Shown piece after piece: positions 6,330 through 12,919 of a stretch of DNA of 13,032 bases (within the stretch, counting starts at the first letter, position 1; every line of letters starts with the position of its first letter). The stretch is taken from NCBI GenBank assembly GCA_900769995.1, contig CAAGIT010000003.1:1-13032 (forward strand), given 5' to 3'. The position numbers were made by a program, and so were the translations under genes. The notes under the pieces were generated by a model. The model was not told the DNA's origin and searched no databases. It saw only the letters and a list, made by a program, of their open reading frames with translations. This stretch comes from an uncultured Oscillospiraceae bacterium (GTDB taxonomy: Bacteria > Bacillota > Clostridia > Oscillospirales > Oscillospiraceae).

Positions 6330-7355
6330 ATGCTGAAACGATTGCCTGAACGACTTTTGCCGTGGTTTTCGGAGCACCGACGTGATCTGCCATGGCGCAA
6401 AGACCGAGAGCCGTACCACGTCTGGCTTTCGGAGATCATGCTTCAGCAGACCCGCGTTGAGGCGGTCAAGGGTTATTATCTGCGTTTTTTGGAGCGTCTG
6501 CCGACGATCAAGGCGTTGGCAGACGCGGAGGAGAATGAATTGCTCAAGCTCTGGGAGGGCTTGGGCTACTACAGCCGCGTTCGTAATCTGCAAAAAGCGG
6601 CACGGCAGATCATGACCGAGCACGGCGGTGTGTTTCCGCGTGACCCTGTTGCGATACGGGCGCTTGCCGGCATCGGCGATTATACGGCAGGTGCGATCGG
6701 CTCGATCTGCTTTGAGCTGCCCATGCCTGCCGTTGACGGTAATGTTCTGCGGGTCATCTCGCGGTATACCGCCTCGGATGCACCGATCACGGCGGAGCGT
6801 GTAAAAAAACAGGTCGCTTCCGACTTGCAGAAGATCTACCCGAAGGGGCGTTGCGGCGATTTTACACAGGCGCTCATGGAGCTGGGCGCAACGGTCTGCG
6901 TGCCGAATGGTGCGCCGTTGTGCAACGAGTGCCCGCTTGCAGATGTTTGCAAGGCAAATCTGTCGGGTACGCAGAGAAGCTATCCCGTCAGAGCGGAGAA
7001 AAAACCGCGCCGTGTGGAAGAACGGACGGTTTTTGTCCTGCGAAGTACGAGCGGGAAGCTTGCAATCTGCAAACGTCCGTCCAAGGGGCTACTTGCGGGT
7101 CTGTGGCAATTACCGGACGTTAGCGGAAAGCTCAGTACGCAGGAGGCGCTGGAGCAGGCGGCTGCATGGGGCGTGCATCCGCGCAATATTTTGAAAACCG
7201 TCAGCCGCACCCATATTTTCACCCATATACAGTGGAACATGACGGGCTGTTATATCGAGTGCACAGAGGAGGCTCGATTCCACTGGGTCAGCCCGCGGGA
7301 ATTGGAGGAAACGATCGGTCTGCCGACCGCCTACCGGCAATTTTTGGACGGGTGA
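6330..7355 (+). CDS. mutY: Adenine DNA glycosylase MutY
   Basis: This encodes 341 residues, normal for MutY. MutY removes adenine mispaired with 8-oxoguanine in base excision repair. The catalytic domain has WLSEIMLQQTRV with Glu35, the helix-hairpin-helix region LAGIGDYTAGAIGS and the catalytic Asp136 in VDGNVLRV. The [4Fe-4S] ligands are C190, C198, C201 and C207, spaced Cx7Cx2Cx5C, one residue longer in the first loop than the E. coli Cx6 form. The C-terminal NUDIX-like domain that reads 8-oxoG is present (GLLAGLWQLP, and FHWVSPRELEETIGLPTAYRQFL at the end). The ATG at 6330 is chosen because conserved sequence begins at its third residue; upstream codons in this frame lie inside the exonuclease gene. 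It starts 4 bp after the exonuclease stop without a good ribosome binding site, so translational coupling is likely. Confidence 0.95.
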   Translation: MLKRLPERLLPWFSEHRRDLPWRKDREPYHVWLSEIMLQQTRVEAVKGYYLRFLERLPTIKALADAEENELLKLWEGLGYYSRVRNLQKAARQIMTEHGGVFPRDPVAIRALAGIGDYTAGAIGSICFELPMPAVDGNVLRVISRYTASDAPITAERVKKQVASDLQKIYPKGRCGDFTQALMELGATVCVPNGAPLCNECPLADVCKANLSGTQRSYPVRAEKKPRRVEERTVFVLRSTSGKLAICKRPSKGLLAGLWQLPDVSGKLSTQEALEQAAAWGVHPRNILKTVSRTHIFTHIQWNMTGCYIECTEEARFHWVSPRELEETIGLPTAYRQFLDG

Positions 7356-7366
7356 GAAAATAGGAC

Positions 7367-7395
7367 TTGCACTTTTGCCGCACAGCGGTTATACT
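7367..7395 (+). promoter_or_regulatory. Promoter of the DUF1292 gene
   Basis: TTGCAC (7367-7372) and TATACT (7390-7395) are separated by exactly 17 bp. It lies 12 bp after the mutY stop, and no terminator is visible between mutY and this gene, so read-through may add to its expression. Confidence 0.75.
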
Positions 7396-7425
7396 GAAAG
7401 TACCAACGAACAGGAGGGTTTCCAA

Positions 7426-7692
7426 ATGGATGAAAAACGTGCACAGTACGCAGAGGACGAAATTCTGACACTGGAATTTGACGACGGTGAAAAGTTTGAA
7501 TGCGGCATCATGGGCGTGTTCGACCTGAACGACAAGCAGTATATCGCCCTGGATGCGTTCGACGACAGCAATGATGTCTACCTGTACGAATATGTCCCGA
7601 CGGACGATGACTTCGAACTGGTCGATATTCCCGAGGAGGAATTTGATGCTGTTGCCGCAGAATTTGACCGTCTGATGGATGAACCGCTATAA
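7426..7692 (+). CDS. DUF1292 (YrzB-like) small acidic protein
   Basis: This encodes 88 residues. The ATG at 7426 is preceded at 7 bp by AGGAGGG (7412-7418); an upstream in-frame ATG at 7375 lies inside the promoter and is not used. The protein is strongly acidic, with the typical DUF1292 layout: an N-terminal strand pair (ILTLEFDDGEKFECGIMGVF), YIALDAF and the central VYLYEYVP, then a Glu/Asp-rich helix (EEEFDAVAAEFDRLMDE). The family is widespread in Firmicutes and often sits beside ruvX (yrrK-yrzB in Bacillus subtilis); its biochemical role is unknown. Here it has its own promoter and terminator. ruvX is only about 1.9 kb away, but on the opposite strand. Confidence 0.88.
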   Translation: MDEKRAQYAEDEILTLEFDDGEKFECGIMGVFDLNDKQYIALDAFDDSNDVYLYEYVPTDDDFELVDIPEEEFDAVAAEFDRLMDEPL

Positions 7693-7697
7693 AATAA

Positions 7698-7734
7698 CAC
7701 CGCAGGAAGAAGGAACTTCCTGCGGTGCTTTTTT
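7698..7734. terminator. Bidirectional terminator between DUF1292 and SSB-like genes
   Basis: A perfect 12-bp stem (CACCGCAGGAAG, 7698-7709, and CTTCCTGCGGTG, 7716-7727) has a 6-nt loop. On the plus strand C and six T follow (7728-7734). On the minus strand TTATTTTAT follows the other arm, so it can end both convergent transcripts. The last bases overlap the stop codon of the minus-strand gene (7733-7735). Confidence 0.9.
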
Positions 7735-8341
7735 ATGTCAGCTCTGCCAATTCCGCGTGGATGGCAGAAATCTCATAGGCGGTGCGCTGTTCGGCGACAC
7801 CGTCTAACATTTTGATGTACTCACGGCTCTGCAAACGTCCGATCAGCTCCAATGCCGTGCCGACGGGATAGGCAGAAACCTCCTGAGCGTACCGCCCCCA
7901 GAGAATACAGGGCAGATAATCCGCCCGATGGTAGGGACGGTTGACGGCGAGCATGATGTCGCAGATCTCGCGCCCAAGCGGGGTGCGGCGGTAGACGGGA
8001 GGTTTGCAGATGATTCCCTGTAATCGGACGGCATTGTCGTGCGCGGCGGACGAAATGCACAACGATTCCGCGAGCACCGAGATAATCAGCCGTCTGCCCT
8101 CTGCCGCTCGGTTGTTGAAGGAACGAATTTGTCCCTCGACACACAGCCCGTCACCGTCCGTGATCGGGGTTGCGGCAAGCAGCTCCTCCGGAGCAAGAAT
8201 CTGTAAGCGGTCGATCGTGCCGGAGAGGCGTGCGACCTCCAGATAAAAAGAATAAAAACGCCGTCCGTGGTTGCTGTGCGAAAACTGCGGAGCGGACGCG
8301 AGACAGCCGGTCAGCGTGATGTGATTTGCGGATTGTTCCAT
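7733..8341 (-). CDS. SSB-like protein with two OB folds
   Basis: This encodes 202 residues. Two tandem stretches have the look of OB folds from the single-stranded DNA-binding protein family. The first (about 6-95) has ITLTGCLASAPQFSHSNHGRRFYSFYLEVARLS, then LCVEGQIRSFNN. The second (about 100-195) has VRLQGIICKPPVYRRTPLGREICDIMLAVNR, DYLPCILWGR, ALELIGRLQSREY and AYEISA. The segment G-x2-xxxPxxRxTxxGxxxCxxxLAVxR matches the SSB N-terminal signature. The acidic C-terminal tail (DDDIPF) of the replicative SSB is missing, so this is probably an auxiliary SSB-like protein, not the main one. The start ATG follows AGGTGG (8346-8351). It converges with the DUF1292 gene and is divergent from the TSUP genes. 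A TATAAT at 8353-8358 (minus strand) lies so close to the start that a transcript from it would be nearly leaderless. Confidence 0.75.
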   Translation of the reverse strand: MEQSANHITLTGCLASAPQFSHSNHGRRFYSFYLEVARLSGTIDRLQILAPEELLAATPITDGDGLCVEGQIRSFNNRAAEGRRLIISVLAESLCISSAAHDNAVRLQGIICKPPVYRRTPLGREICDIMLAVNRPYHRADYLPCILWGRYAQEVSAYPVGTALELIGRLQSREYIKMLDGVAEQRTAYEISAIHAELAELT

Positions 8342-8383
8342 TCTCCCACCTCATTATAACTTCTTATGGGAGAGTATATTCCT

Positions 8384-8411
8384 CAGACAGAGTGGATATG
8401 CCGTGTATAAT
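8384..8411 (+). promoter_or_regulatory. Promoter candidate of the TSUP half genes
   Basis: A perfect -10 TATAAT (8406-8411) is preceded at 16 bp by CAGACA (8384-8389), which matches only the GACA part of the -35 consensus. The transcript would begin near 8418 and carry a leader of about 50 nt. Confidence 0.5.
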
Positions 8412-8469
8412 AGACACCTGCGGTGGAAAGCTAAGACAGATTTCAGTCAGAGGTTCAGAGGTGTCTGCC

Positions 8470-8835
8470 GTGAAAACGAAGAAAACACGTTGGGGTGCAT
8501 GGCTCTGCGGAGCAGCAGCGGGAATTGCAAACGGAATATTCGGTGCAGGCGGCGGAATGGTGCTGCTGCCGCTGCTGTCGCGGCTGACCGAGTTGGAGGG
8601 TCATCAGGCATTTGCCTCCTGTGTGTGTATCATCCTGCCGTTGTCGCTGGTTTCGGCAGGGGTCTACGCCCTGCGCGGCGGCAGCTTTGTGATGGAAAGT
8701 GTCCCATATCTGATCGGCGGTGCGATCGGTGGCGTGATTGCTGGATTGATCTTGAAAAAGCTGCCGACCAAATGGCTGCACCGCGTGCTGGGCGCGTTTA
8801 TCCTGTGGGGCGGCATCCGCCTCCTGCTGCAATGA
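8470..8835 (+). CDS. TauE/SafE-family half transporter, first subunit
   Basis: This encodes 121 residues from a GTG start; GAGGTG (8458-8463) lies 6 bp upstream. Another in-frame GTG at 8461 is possible and would add three residues. The protein is one TSUP (TauE/SafE) domain with about four membrane helices (roughly 9-32, 44-65, 72-93 and 98-119) and the family signature GIFGAGGGMVLLPLL (20-34). Full-length TSUP proteins of about 250 residues contain two such repeats and move sulfite, sulfoacetate or similar organic anions. Here the second repeat is encoded by the next gene, which overlaps by ATGA, so the two halves are probably translated in equal amount and form a heterodimer. Substrate unknown. 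Confidence 0.85.
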   Translation: MKTKKTRWGAWLCGAAAGIANGIFGAGGGMVLLPLLSRLTELEGHQAFASCVCIILPLSLVSAGVYALRGGSFVMESVPYLIGGAIGGVIAGLILKKLPTKWLHRVLGAFILWGGIRLLLQ

Positions 8836-9200
8836 GCGGTTTCATCGCGGGTGCGGCAGGCCTGATCTGCGGCGTTCTGTCCGGACTTGGCATCGGCGGC
8901 GGTACGCTTTTGATGGTTTGGATGACGGCGGTCATGGACATGGAACAGCGGACGGCGCAGGGAATCAATCTGCTCTACTTCCTGCCGACGGCAGTATGCG
9001 CTCTGATTTTTCATGCAAAAAACCGCCTGATCGCTTGGCGCGTTGTCATTCCGGCGGCAATCGCGGGCGGTCTGACGGCAGCGGGCGCGGCATGGCTGGC
9101 CACGGCGATCGATGCTGCACTGTTACGCAAGCTGTTCGGCGGTTTTTTGCTCCTTGTCGGAGCGAGTGAGATTTTTTATCGGGACAGGAAAGCCAGGTAG
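8832..9200 (+). CDS. TauE/SafE-family half transporter, second subunit
   Basis: This encodes 122 residues; its ATG overlaps the stop of the first half (ATGA at 8832-8835), a typical sign of translational coupling. It holds the second TSUP repeat with the signature GVLSGLGIGGGTLLM (14-28) and about four hydrophobic segments (3-30, 43-60, 68-91 and 97-114), ending with a short basic tail (RDRKAR). The signature is parallel to that of the first half but the sequences differ, as expected for the two halves of an internally duplicated transporter. The last 25 bp overlap the 3' end of ruvX on the opposite strand. No terminator is visible between them. Confidence 0.85.
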   Translation: MSGFIAGAAGLICGVLSGLGIGGGTLLMVWMTAVMDMEQRTAQGINLLYFLPTAVCALIFHAKNRLIAWRVVIPAAIAGGLTAAGAAWLATAIDAALLRKLFGGFLLLVGASEIFYRDRKAR

Positions 9201-9589
9201 CCTTCCAAAATCAGAGATGCGGCAACGGCATCCACGGTATTTTTCCGTTTTTTGCCGTGGTAGTTGCAATCGGAGAGAATGTTGTGCGCTTCAACGGTCG
9301 TGCGGCGTTCATCCCAAAGAACGACCGGCATACCGCAAACCTCTTCGACCAGCGCGGCGAAGCTGCGATACAGGTCGGCACGCGGCCCTTCGCTGCCGTC
9401 CATATTGCGCGGAAAGCCCATGACCAAACGCTCTGCGCCGCTTTCCTTTTGCAGCCGTGCAATCTCCTGCGCGGTTTTTTGGGCGTTGCGGCTGTGGATG
9501 ACGGTGGTCTGCCCGACGATCATGCCGAGCGCATCGGAAATCGCGATGCCCGTGCGGGCATCGCCGTAGTCAATAGCGAGAACTCTCAT
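9176..9589 (-). CDS. ruvX: RuvX/YqgF RNase H-like Holliday junction resolvase
   Basis: This encodes 137 residues, the full family length. The RNase H-fold signatures are complete: Asp7 in LAIDYGDARTGIAISD, the conserved GFPRNMDGSEGPRA (58-71), Glu94 in LWDERRTT and Asp120 in KKRKNTVDAVAA. These form the acidic active site. YqgF/RuvX proteins are proposed resolvases and have also been linked to rRNA processing. The start ATG follows GGAG (9597-9600) at 7 bp; the stop of the upstream ECF gene (9594-9596) lies within this leader, so both genes form one operon. The 3' end overlaps the convergent TSUP gene by 25 bp. In many Firmicutes ruvX is next to a DUF1292 gene; here that gene is separate at 7426. 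Confidence 0.95.
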   Translation of the reverse strand: MRVLAIDYGDARTGIAISDALGMIVGQTTVIHSRNAQKTAQEIARLQKESGAERLVMGFPRNMDGSEGPRADLYRSFAALVEEVCGMPVVLWDERRTTVEAHNILSDCNYHGKKRKNTVDAVAASLILEGYLAFLSR

Positions 9590-9593
9590 AGCA

Positions 9594-10379
9594 TCACTCC
9601 GCAGGCTTGCCCAAAAACTTTTTCAGCGGCAGCCAAATCAAAAGTGCAAGGACTGCGCCGAGCAGGGCGGTCAAAAGCTGGGTGACGGAATAGGTCGTTG
9701 CGGCAGTGCCGAGGACTTTTTCAGGCAGACCGCTGTCGGGGCCGAATGCGGGCAGGACGCCCTTGACGATGGTCAGCCACATACTGACGGTCTTGAATAC
9801 CGCGCCAAAGACCATGCCGGCGATCAGTGACCAGGTTTCCGGGAATCGGGAGACCAGCAGCCAGAGCACCGCGAACAGCAGGAATGTGCCGCCCGCAGCG
9901 ATCAAAACGGCAAGAATCATCGGGGCAACGCTGCTCAATGCGAGCAAATCGCTCATGGCGGACAGGAAAACAATGCACAGGCTTGCCCAAAGTGCTGCGG
10001 CAACGGCGGCGACCAAGAGGACGATACGGAAGTGACTGTCGGTTGTCGCAAGCTTCGGCATATCGCGGAATTTTTTGCGGATGAAACGCGCAAATACCCA
10101 GACGAATCCGACCAGCAGCACATTGCCGAGCATAATGCACGGCAGAAGCAGCGGCATCGCGCTGATGAGGGGTGAGCCTGTGATCCACCAGGCGGTCAGC
10201 GGCGTGACGATGCTGATGGCTGCACCGCCGAGAAAGCCGCAGGAGAGGGTCGCAAGGATCAGGATGGCGTTCACGATGGAGCCGGTGATGTAGACCGAGG
10301 TGTTCTTCAAAAACTGGCTTGCAATGCACAGCGCCAGCAGCAATGCTATGCGGCACAAAAGACGGACGTTGATTTTCAT
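9594..10379 (-). CDS. ECF transporter S-component-like membrane protein
   Basis: This encodes 261 residues from the ATG at 10377-10379; GGAGG (10388-10392) lies 8 bp upstream. A longer in-frame ATG at 10478 would run across the promoter and is rejected. The protein is very hydrophobic with about seven membrane segments: 6-24, 33-50, 55-75, 78-101, 118-143, 150-175 and 229-250. The N-terminal part (RIALLLALCIASQF, then SIVNAILILATLSCGFLGGAAISIVTPLTAW) has the layout of substrate-binding S subunits of energy-coupling-factor vitamin transporters. At 261 residues it is longer than the usual 170-210, with an extended C-terminal half. No EcfA or EcfT gene is present, so it would use a shared module. 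The substrate cannot be named. It is the first gene of an operon with ruvX, divergent from the Feo operon. Confidence 0.65.
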   Translation of the reverse strand: MKINVRLLCRIALLLALCIASQFLKNTSVYITGSIVNAILILATLSCGFLGGAAISIVTPLTAWWITGSPLISAMPLLLPCIMLGNVLLVGFVWVFARFIRKKFRDMPKLATTDSHFRIVLLVAAVAAALWASLCIVFLSAMSDLLALSSVAPMILAVLIAAGGTFLLFAVLWLLVSRFPETWSLIAGMVFGAVFKTVSMWLTIVKGVLPAFGPDSGLPEKVLGTAATTYSVTQLLTALLGAVLALLIWLPLKKFLGKPAE

Positions 10380-10409
10380 GGATTTTGCCTCCGTGTACTT
10401 AATACAATT

Positions 10410-10438
10410 ATTATACTCATACTCTAATAGAATTACAA
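10410..10438 (-). promoter_or_regulatory. Promoter of the ECF-ruvX operon
   Basis: On the minus strand TTGTAA (10433-10438) and a perfect TATAAT (10410-10415) are 17 bp apart. Transcription would begin near 10403, just before the GGAGG site of the ECF gene. Confidence 0.8.
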
Positions 10439-10444
10439 GGCTGA

Positions 10445-10469
10445 GTTTTTTCGGATCTATCGAAAAAAC
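10445..10469. repeat. AT-rich hairpin between the divergent promoters
   Basis: GTTTTTTCG (10445-10453) and CGAAAAAAC (10461-10469) are perfect 9-bp inverted arms around a 7-nt centre. It lies directly upstream of the feo -35 box and behind the ECF -35 box. It could act as an UP element, a regulator site or an insulator between the two promoters. Confidence 0.5.
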
Positions 10470-10471
10470 GC

Positions 10472-10500
10472 TTGACAAACGAGTTAGTCTGTGCTATCTT
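10472..10500 (+). promoter_or_regulatory. Promoter of the feo operon
   Basis: A perfect -35 TTGACA (10472-10477) is followed after exactly 17 bp by TATCTT (10495-10500). Transcription would begin near 10507, about 35 nt before the feoA start. Confidence 0.8.
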
Positions 10501-10526
10501 ATTTGCGAGTTATACAAGACTAACTT
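10480..10526. promoter_or_regulatory. Operator candidate of the feo operon
   Basis: The spacer and early transcribed region hold repeated elements: CGAGTTA occurs as a direct repeat at 10480-10486 and 10506-10512, and GAGTTAGTCT (10481-10490) is inverted with one mismatch as AGACTAACTT (10517-10526). AGTTA (10508-10512) also faces TAACT (10521-10525). Metal-dependent DtxR/IdeR/MntR-type repressors bind sites built from TTAG/CTAA half sites, and feo operons are common targets, so iron-dependent repression is the likely reading. No such regulator gene lies in the window. Confidence 0.5.
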
Positions 10527-10540
10527 CTGGAGGGATGCAC

Positions 10541-10774
10541 ATGACATTAAAAGATCTGCCGATCGGCAAAAGCGGCATCATTACTGCGGTAGGCGGTGAG
10601 GGCTTGCTGCGCTGTCGGCTGCTGGACATGGGCTTGATCCCGAATACGAAAATCACGGTGCAGAAAATTGCGCCGATGGGTGATCCGATGCAAATTCACC
10701 TGCGCGGCTACGAGCTGACCCTGCGGATGGAGGATGCGGATAAGATCGAGATTCTTCCGGAGGTAGGGGTATGA
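10541..10774 (+). CDS. feoA: FeoA, SH3-like partner of the ferrous iron transporter
   Basis: This encodes 77 residues, normal for FeoA. Two ATG codons lie close together; the one at 10541 is 6 bp from GGAGGG (10529-10534), while the one at 10535 touches it and is unlikely. The small SH3-like fold shows the usual order: MTLKDLPIGKSGIITAV, GLLRCRLLDMGLIPNTKITVQK, and DPMQIHLRGYELTLRMEDADKIEI. FeoA is a cytoplasmic protein needed for FeoB activity. It is the first gene of the operon, and its stop overlaps the feoB start by ATGA. Confidence 0.95.
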   Translation: MTLKDLPIGKSGIITAVGGEGLLRCRLLDMGLIPNTKITVQKIAPMGDPMQIHLRGYELTLRMEDADKIEILPEVGV

Positions 10775-12774
10775 TGCGGTTTGCACTGATCGGCAACCAA
10801 AACTGCGGCAAGACGACCCTGTTCAACCAACTGACCGGCGCGAATCAGCACGTGGGCAATTTTCCGGGCGTTACGGTGGACAGCAAGAGCGGAAAAATGC
10901 GCGGCGCGAAGGATTGCGAGGTTACCGACCTGCCCGGCATTTATTCCATGCGTCCTTACACGGGTGAGGAGATCGTCACGCGGGATTTCATTCTCAACGC
11001 TCATCCGGACGGGATCATCAATATTGTCGATGCGACGAATATTGAGCGCAATCTCTATCTGACGCTGCAGCTTCTCGAGATGAAGATTCCGATGGTTTTG
11101 GCGCTGAATATGATGGACGAGGTGCGCGGCAATGGCGGTACGATCAACGTTGTGCGGATGTCCGAGGCGCTGGGAATTCCGGTTGTCCCCATCGCGGCGG
11201 CGAAAAACGAGGGCATTGATGAGCTGATCGAATGTGCCGTGCGTACGGCGAGGGAAAAGCGTGTGCCCAAACGTGTGGACTTTTGCGAGGACGGACCGGT
11301 GCACCGCTGTATTCACGCGGTTTCCCACATGATCGAGGACCATGCGCGTGAGGCGGGAATGTCGCGGCGATTTGCGGCGACGAAGATGATCGAGGGTGAT
11401 ACGGACATTATTAGCCGACTGTCGATCAATCAAAACGAGCTGGAACTGCTCGAACACAGCATCCTGGAAATGGAGAACGATGGCGGTCTTGACCGCAATG
11501 CCGCCATTGCTTCCATGCGGTATGATTATATTGAATTGCTGTGTGCCAAAACGGTCGTCAAGTGCCGCGAGAGCCGTGAGCATATCCGAAGCGTCCGGAT
11601 CGACCGCGTTCTGACGCATAAATATGCCGCCATTCCGATTTTTGTCGGTATCATGCTGGCGATTTTTTGGCTGACGTTTGATGTGATCGGCGCACAGCTG
11701 CAGGACTGGCTTGCATGGGGCATTGACTCTTTGGCGGGTGCGGTTGACCGGGGCTTGACGAGCTACGGTATCAACCCCGTGATACATAGCCTCGTAATTG
11801 ACGGCATTTTTGCCGGTGTCGGCTCGGTGGTCAGCTTTTTGCCGATCATCGTGGTCATGTTCTTCTTCCTGTCGATTTTGGAGGATACCGGCTATATGGC
11901 ACGCGTGGCATTCGTGATGGATAAGCTGCTGCGAAAGATCGGCTTGTCCGGACGCAGCTTTGTGCCCATGCTTATCGGCTTCGGCTGCACCGTTCCGGCG
12001 GTCATGGCAACGCGCACGCTGCCATCCTCGCGAGATCGCAGAATGACGATTTTGCTCACGCCGTTTATGAGCTGCTCGGCAAAAATTCCGATCTACTCTG
12101 TTTTTGCGGCGGCATTTTTCCCGAATTATGCGGCGCTGACCATGGGCATCCTCTATTTCGGCGGGATGCTGGTTGGCGTGCTGATCGCCCTGCTGATGAA
12201 AAAGACGGCATTCCGCGGAAAACCCGTTCCCTTTGTCATGGAGCTGCCGAATTATCGGATGCCGTCGGTCAGGAGCGTGATGATGCTCCTCTGGGATAAG
12301 GCGAAGGATTTTATCCAGCGGGCGTTTACCGTGATCTTTGTGGCAACGCTGATTATTTGGTTCCTGGAATCCTTCGATGCCCATCTGAATTTTATCCATG
12401 ACAGTGCGGACAGCCTGCTTGCCTCCGTTGGCAAGCTTCTGGTTCCGGTGTTCAAGCCCTTGGGCTTTGCGGATTGGCGCATCACAACGGCGCTGGTGGC
12501 AGGCTTCTCGGCAAAGGAAGCGGTCGTCAGCACCCTCGGCATCCTCACGGGTGCGGAACAGATCGGTGTGGGTCTTGCGGGTCTGTTCACCACCGCGTCC
12601 GCTGTCAGCTTTTTGGCGTTCACCCTGCTCTATACGCCCTGCGTGGCTGCGATTGCTGCCATCGGTCGGGAATTGGGAGGCAAGTGGCGCGGTGCTTTGG
12701 TCGCGGTTGCGCAGTGCGTGGTTGCGTGGCTGATCTCTGCCGTAGTTTACCTTGCCGCAGGATGGCTGGTGTAA
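10771..12774 (+). CDS. feoB: FeoB ferrous iron transporter
   Basis: This encodes 667 residues. It takes up Fe2+ across the cytoplasmic membrane under anaerobic conditions. The N-terminal G domain has GNQNCGKT (8-15, G1), Thr35 in GVTV (G2), DLPG (53-56, G3) and NMMD (113-116, G4), followed by a helical GDI-like region (about 165-280). The membrane part (about 285-667) includes both gate repeats with FVPMLIGFGCTVPA (Cys406) and MSCSAKIPIY (Cys435), then the second half with GFSAKEAVVSTLGIL. GGAGGT (10759-10764) lies inside the end of feoA. A second ATG directly follows the first (10774) and could also be used. The Cys-rich peptide gene starts 4 bp after the stop. A 730-codon open frame on the opposite strand is a shadow of this gene. 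Confidence 0.97.
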   Translation: MMRFALIGNQNCGKTTLFNQLTGANQHVGNFPGVTVDSKSGKMRGAKDCEVTDLPGIYSMRPYTGEEIVTRDFILNAHPDGIINIVDATNIERNLYLTLQLLEMKIPMVLALNMMDEVRGNGGTINVVRMSEALGIPVVPIAAAKNEGIDELIECAVRTAREKRVPKRVDFCEDGPVHRCIHAVSHMIEDHAREAGMSRRFAATKMIEGDTDIISRLSINQNELELLEHSILEMENDGGLDRNAAIASMRYDYIELLCAKTVVKCRESREHIRSVRIDRVLTHKYAAIPIFVGIMLAIFWLTFDVIGAQLQDWLAWGIDSLAGAVDRGLTSYGINPVIHSLVIDGIFAGVGSVVSFLPIIVVMFFFLSILEDTGYMARVAFVMDKLLRKIGLSGRSFVPMLIGFGCTVPAVMATRTLPSSRDRRMTILLTPFMSCSAKIPIYSVFAAAFFPNYAALTMGILYFGGMLVGVLIALLMKKTAFRGKPVPFVMELPNYRMPSVRSVMMLLWDKAKDFIQRAFTVIFVATLIIWFLESFDAHLNFIHDSADSLLASVGKLLVPVFKPLGFADWRITTALVAGFSAKEAVVSTLGILTGAEQIGVGLAGLFTTASAVSFLAFTLLYTPCVAAIAAIGRELGGKWRGALVAVAQCVVAWLISAVVYLAAGWLV

Positions 12775-12778
12775 CGCG

Positions 12779-12916
12779 ATGGGCTGGCTGGAATATTTGA
12801 TTCTTGCGGCCGTTGCCGTGTGGCTGATCGCGACCGTGATTTGGATGCATAAAAGACGCGGCAAGGGTGCTTGCTCCGGCTGCTGTGCCGACTGCACCAA
12901 ATGTTGCCATAAATAA
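12779..12916 (+). CDS. FeoB-associated Cys-rich membrane peptide
   Basis: This encodes 45 residues and is easily overlooked. It begins 4 bp after feoB, so it is translated from the same mRNA, probably by coupling, as there is no separate ribosome binding site. One membrane helix (4-23, LEYLILAAVAVWLIATVIWM) is followed by a basic stretch (HKRRGKGA) and a Cys cluster: C32, C35, C36, C39, C42 and C43 with His44, giving CxxCCxxCxxCCH. Small proteins of this kind directly downstream of feoB are known in Firmicutes as FeoB-associated Cys-rich membrane proteins. The Cys cluster may bind iron or an Fe-S cluster at the cytoplasmic side. It occupies the position of FeoC in Enterobacteria but is unrelated to it. 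Confidence 0.85.
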   Translation: MGWLEYLILAAVAVWLIATVIWMHKRRGKGACSGCCADCTKCCHK

Positions 12917-12919
12917 TAA

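Noticed and set aside
5765..6439. A 224-codon minus-strand frame opposite the exonuclease and mutY
   Set aside because: Both plus-strand genes have complete catalytic motifs and the antisense translation has none. Open by codon bias only.
9257..9685. A 142-codon plus-strand frame opposite ruvX
   Set aside because: ruvX has all family motifs on the minus strand, and the plus-strand frame has no start signal or domain.
10379..10478. Upstream extension of the ECF S-component-like protein
   Set aside because: The extension would cover the promoter (10410-10438), and the ATG at 10377-10379 has a well-placed GGAGG site.
10708..12900. A 730-codon open frame on the minus strand opposite feoB
   Set aside because: It has no ribosome binding site or recognisable domain, its composition is rich in His, Arg and Gln, and it mirrors the high-GC codon pattern of feoB. 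It is a shadow frame.
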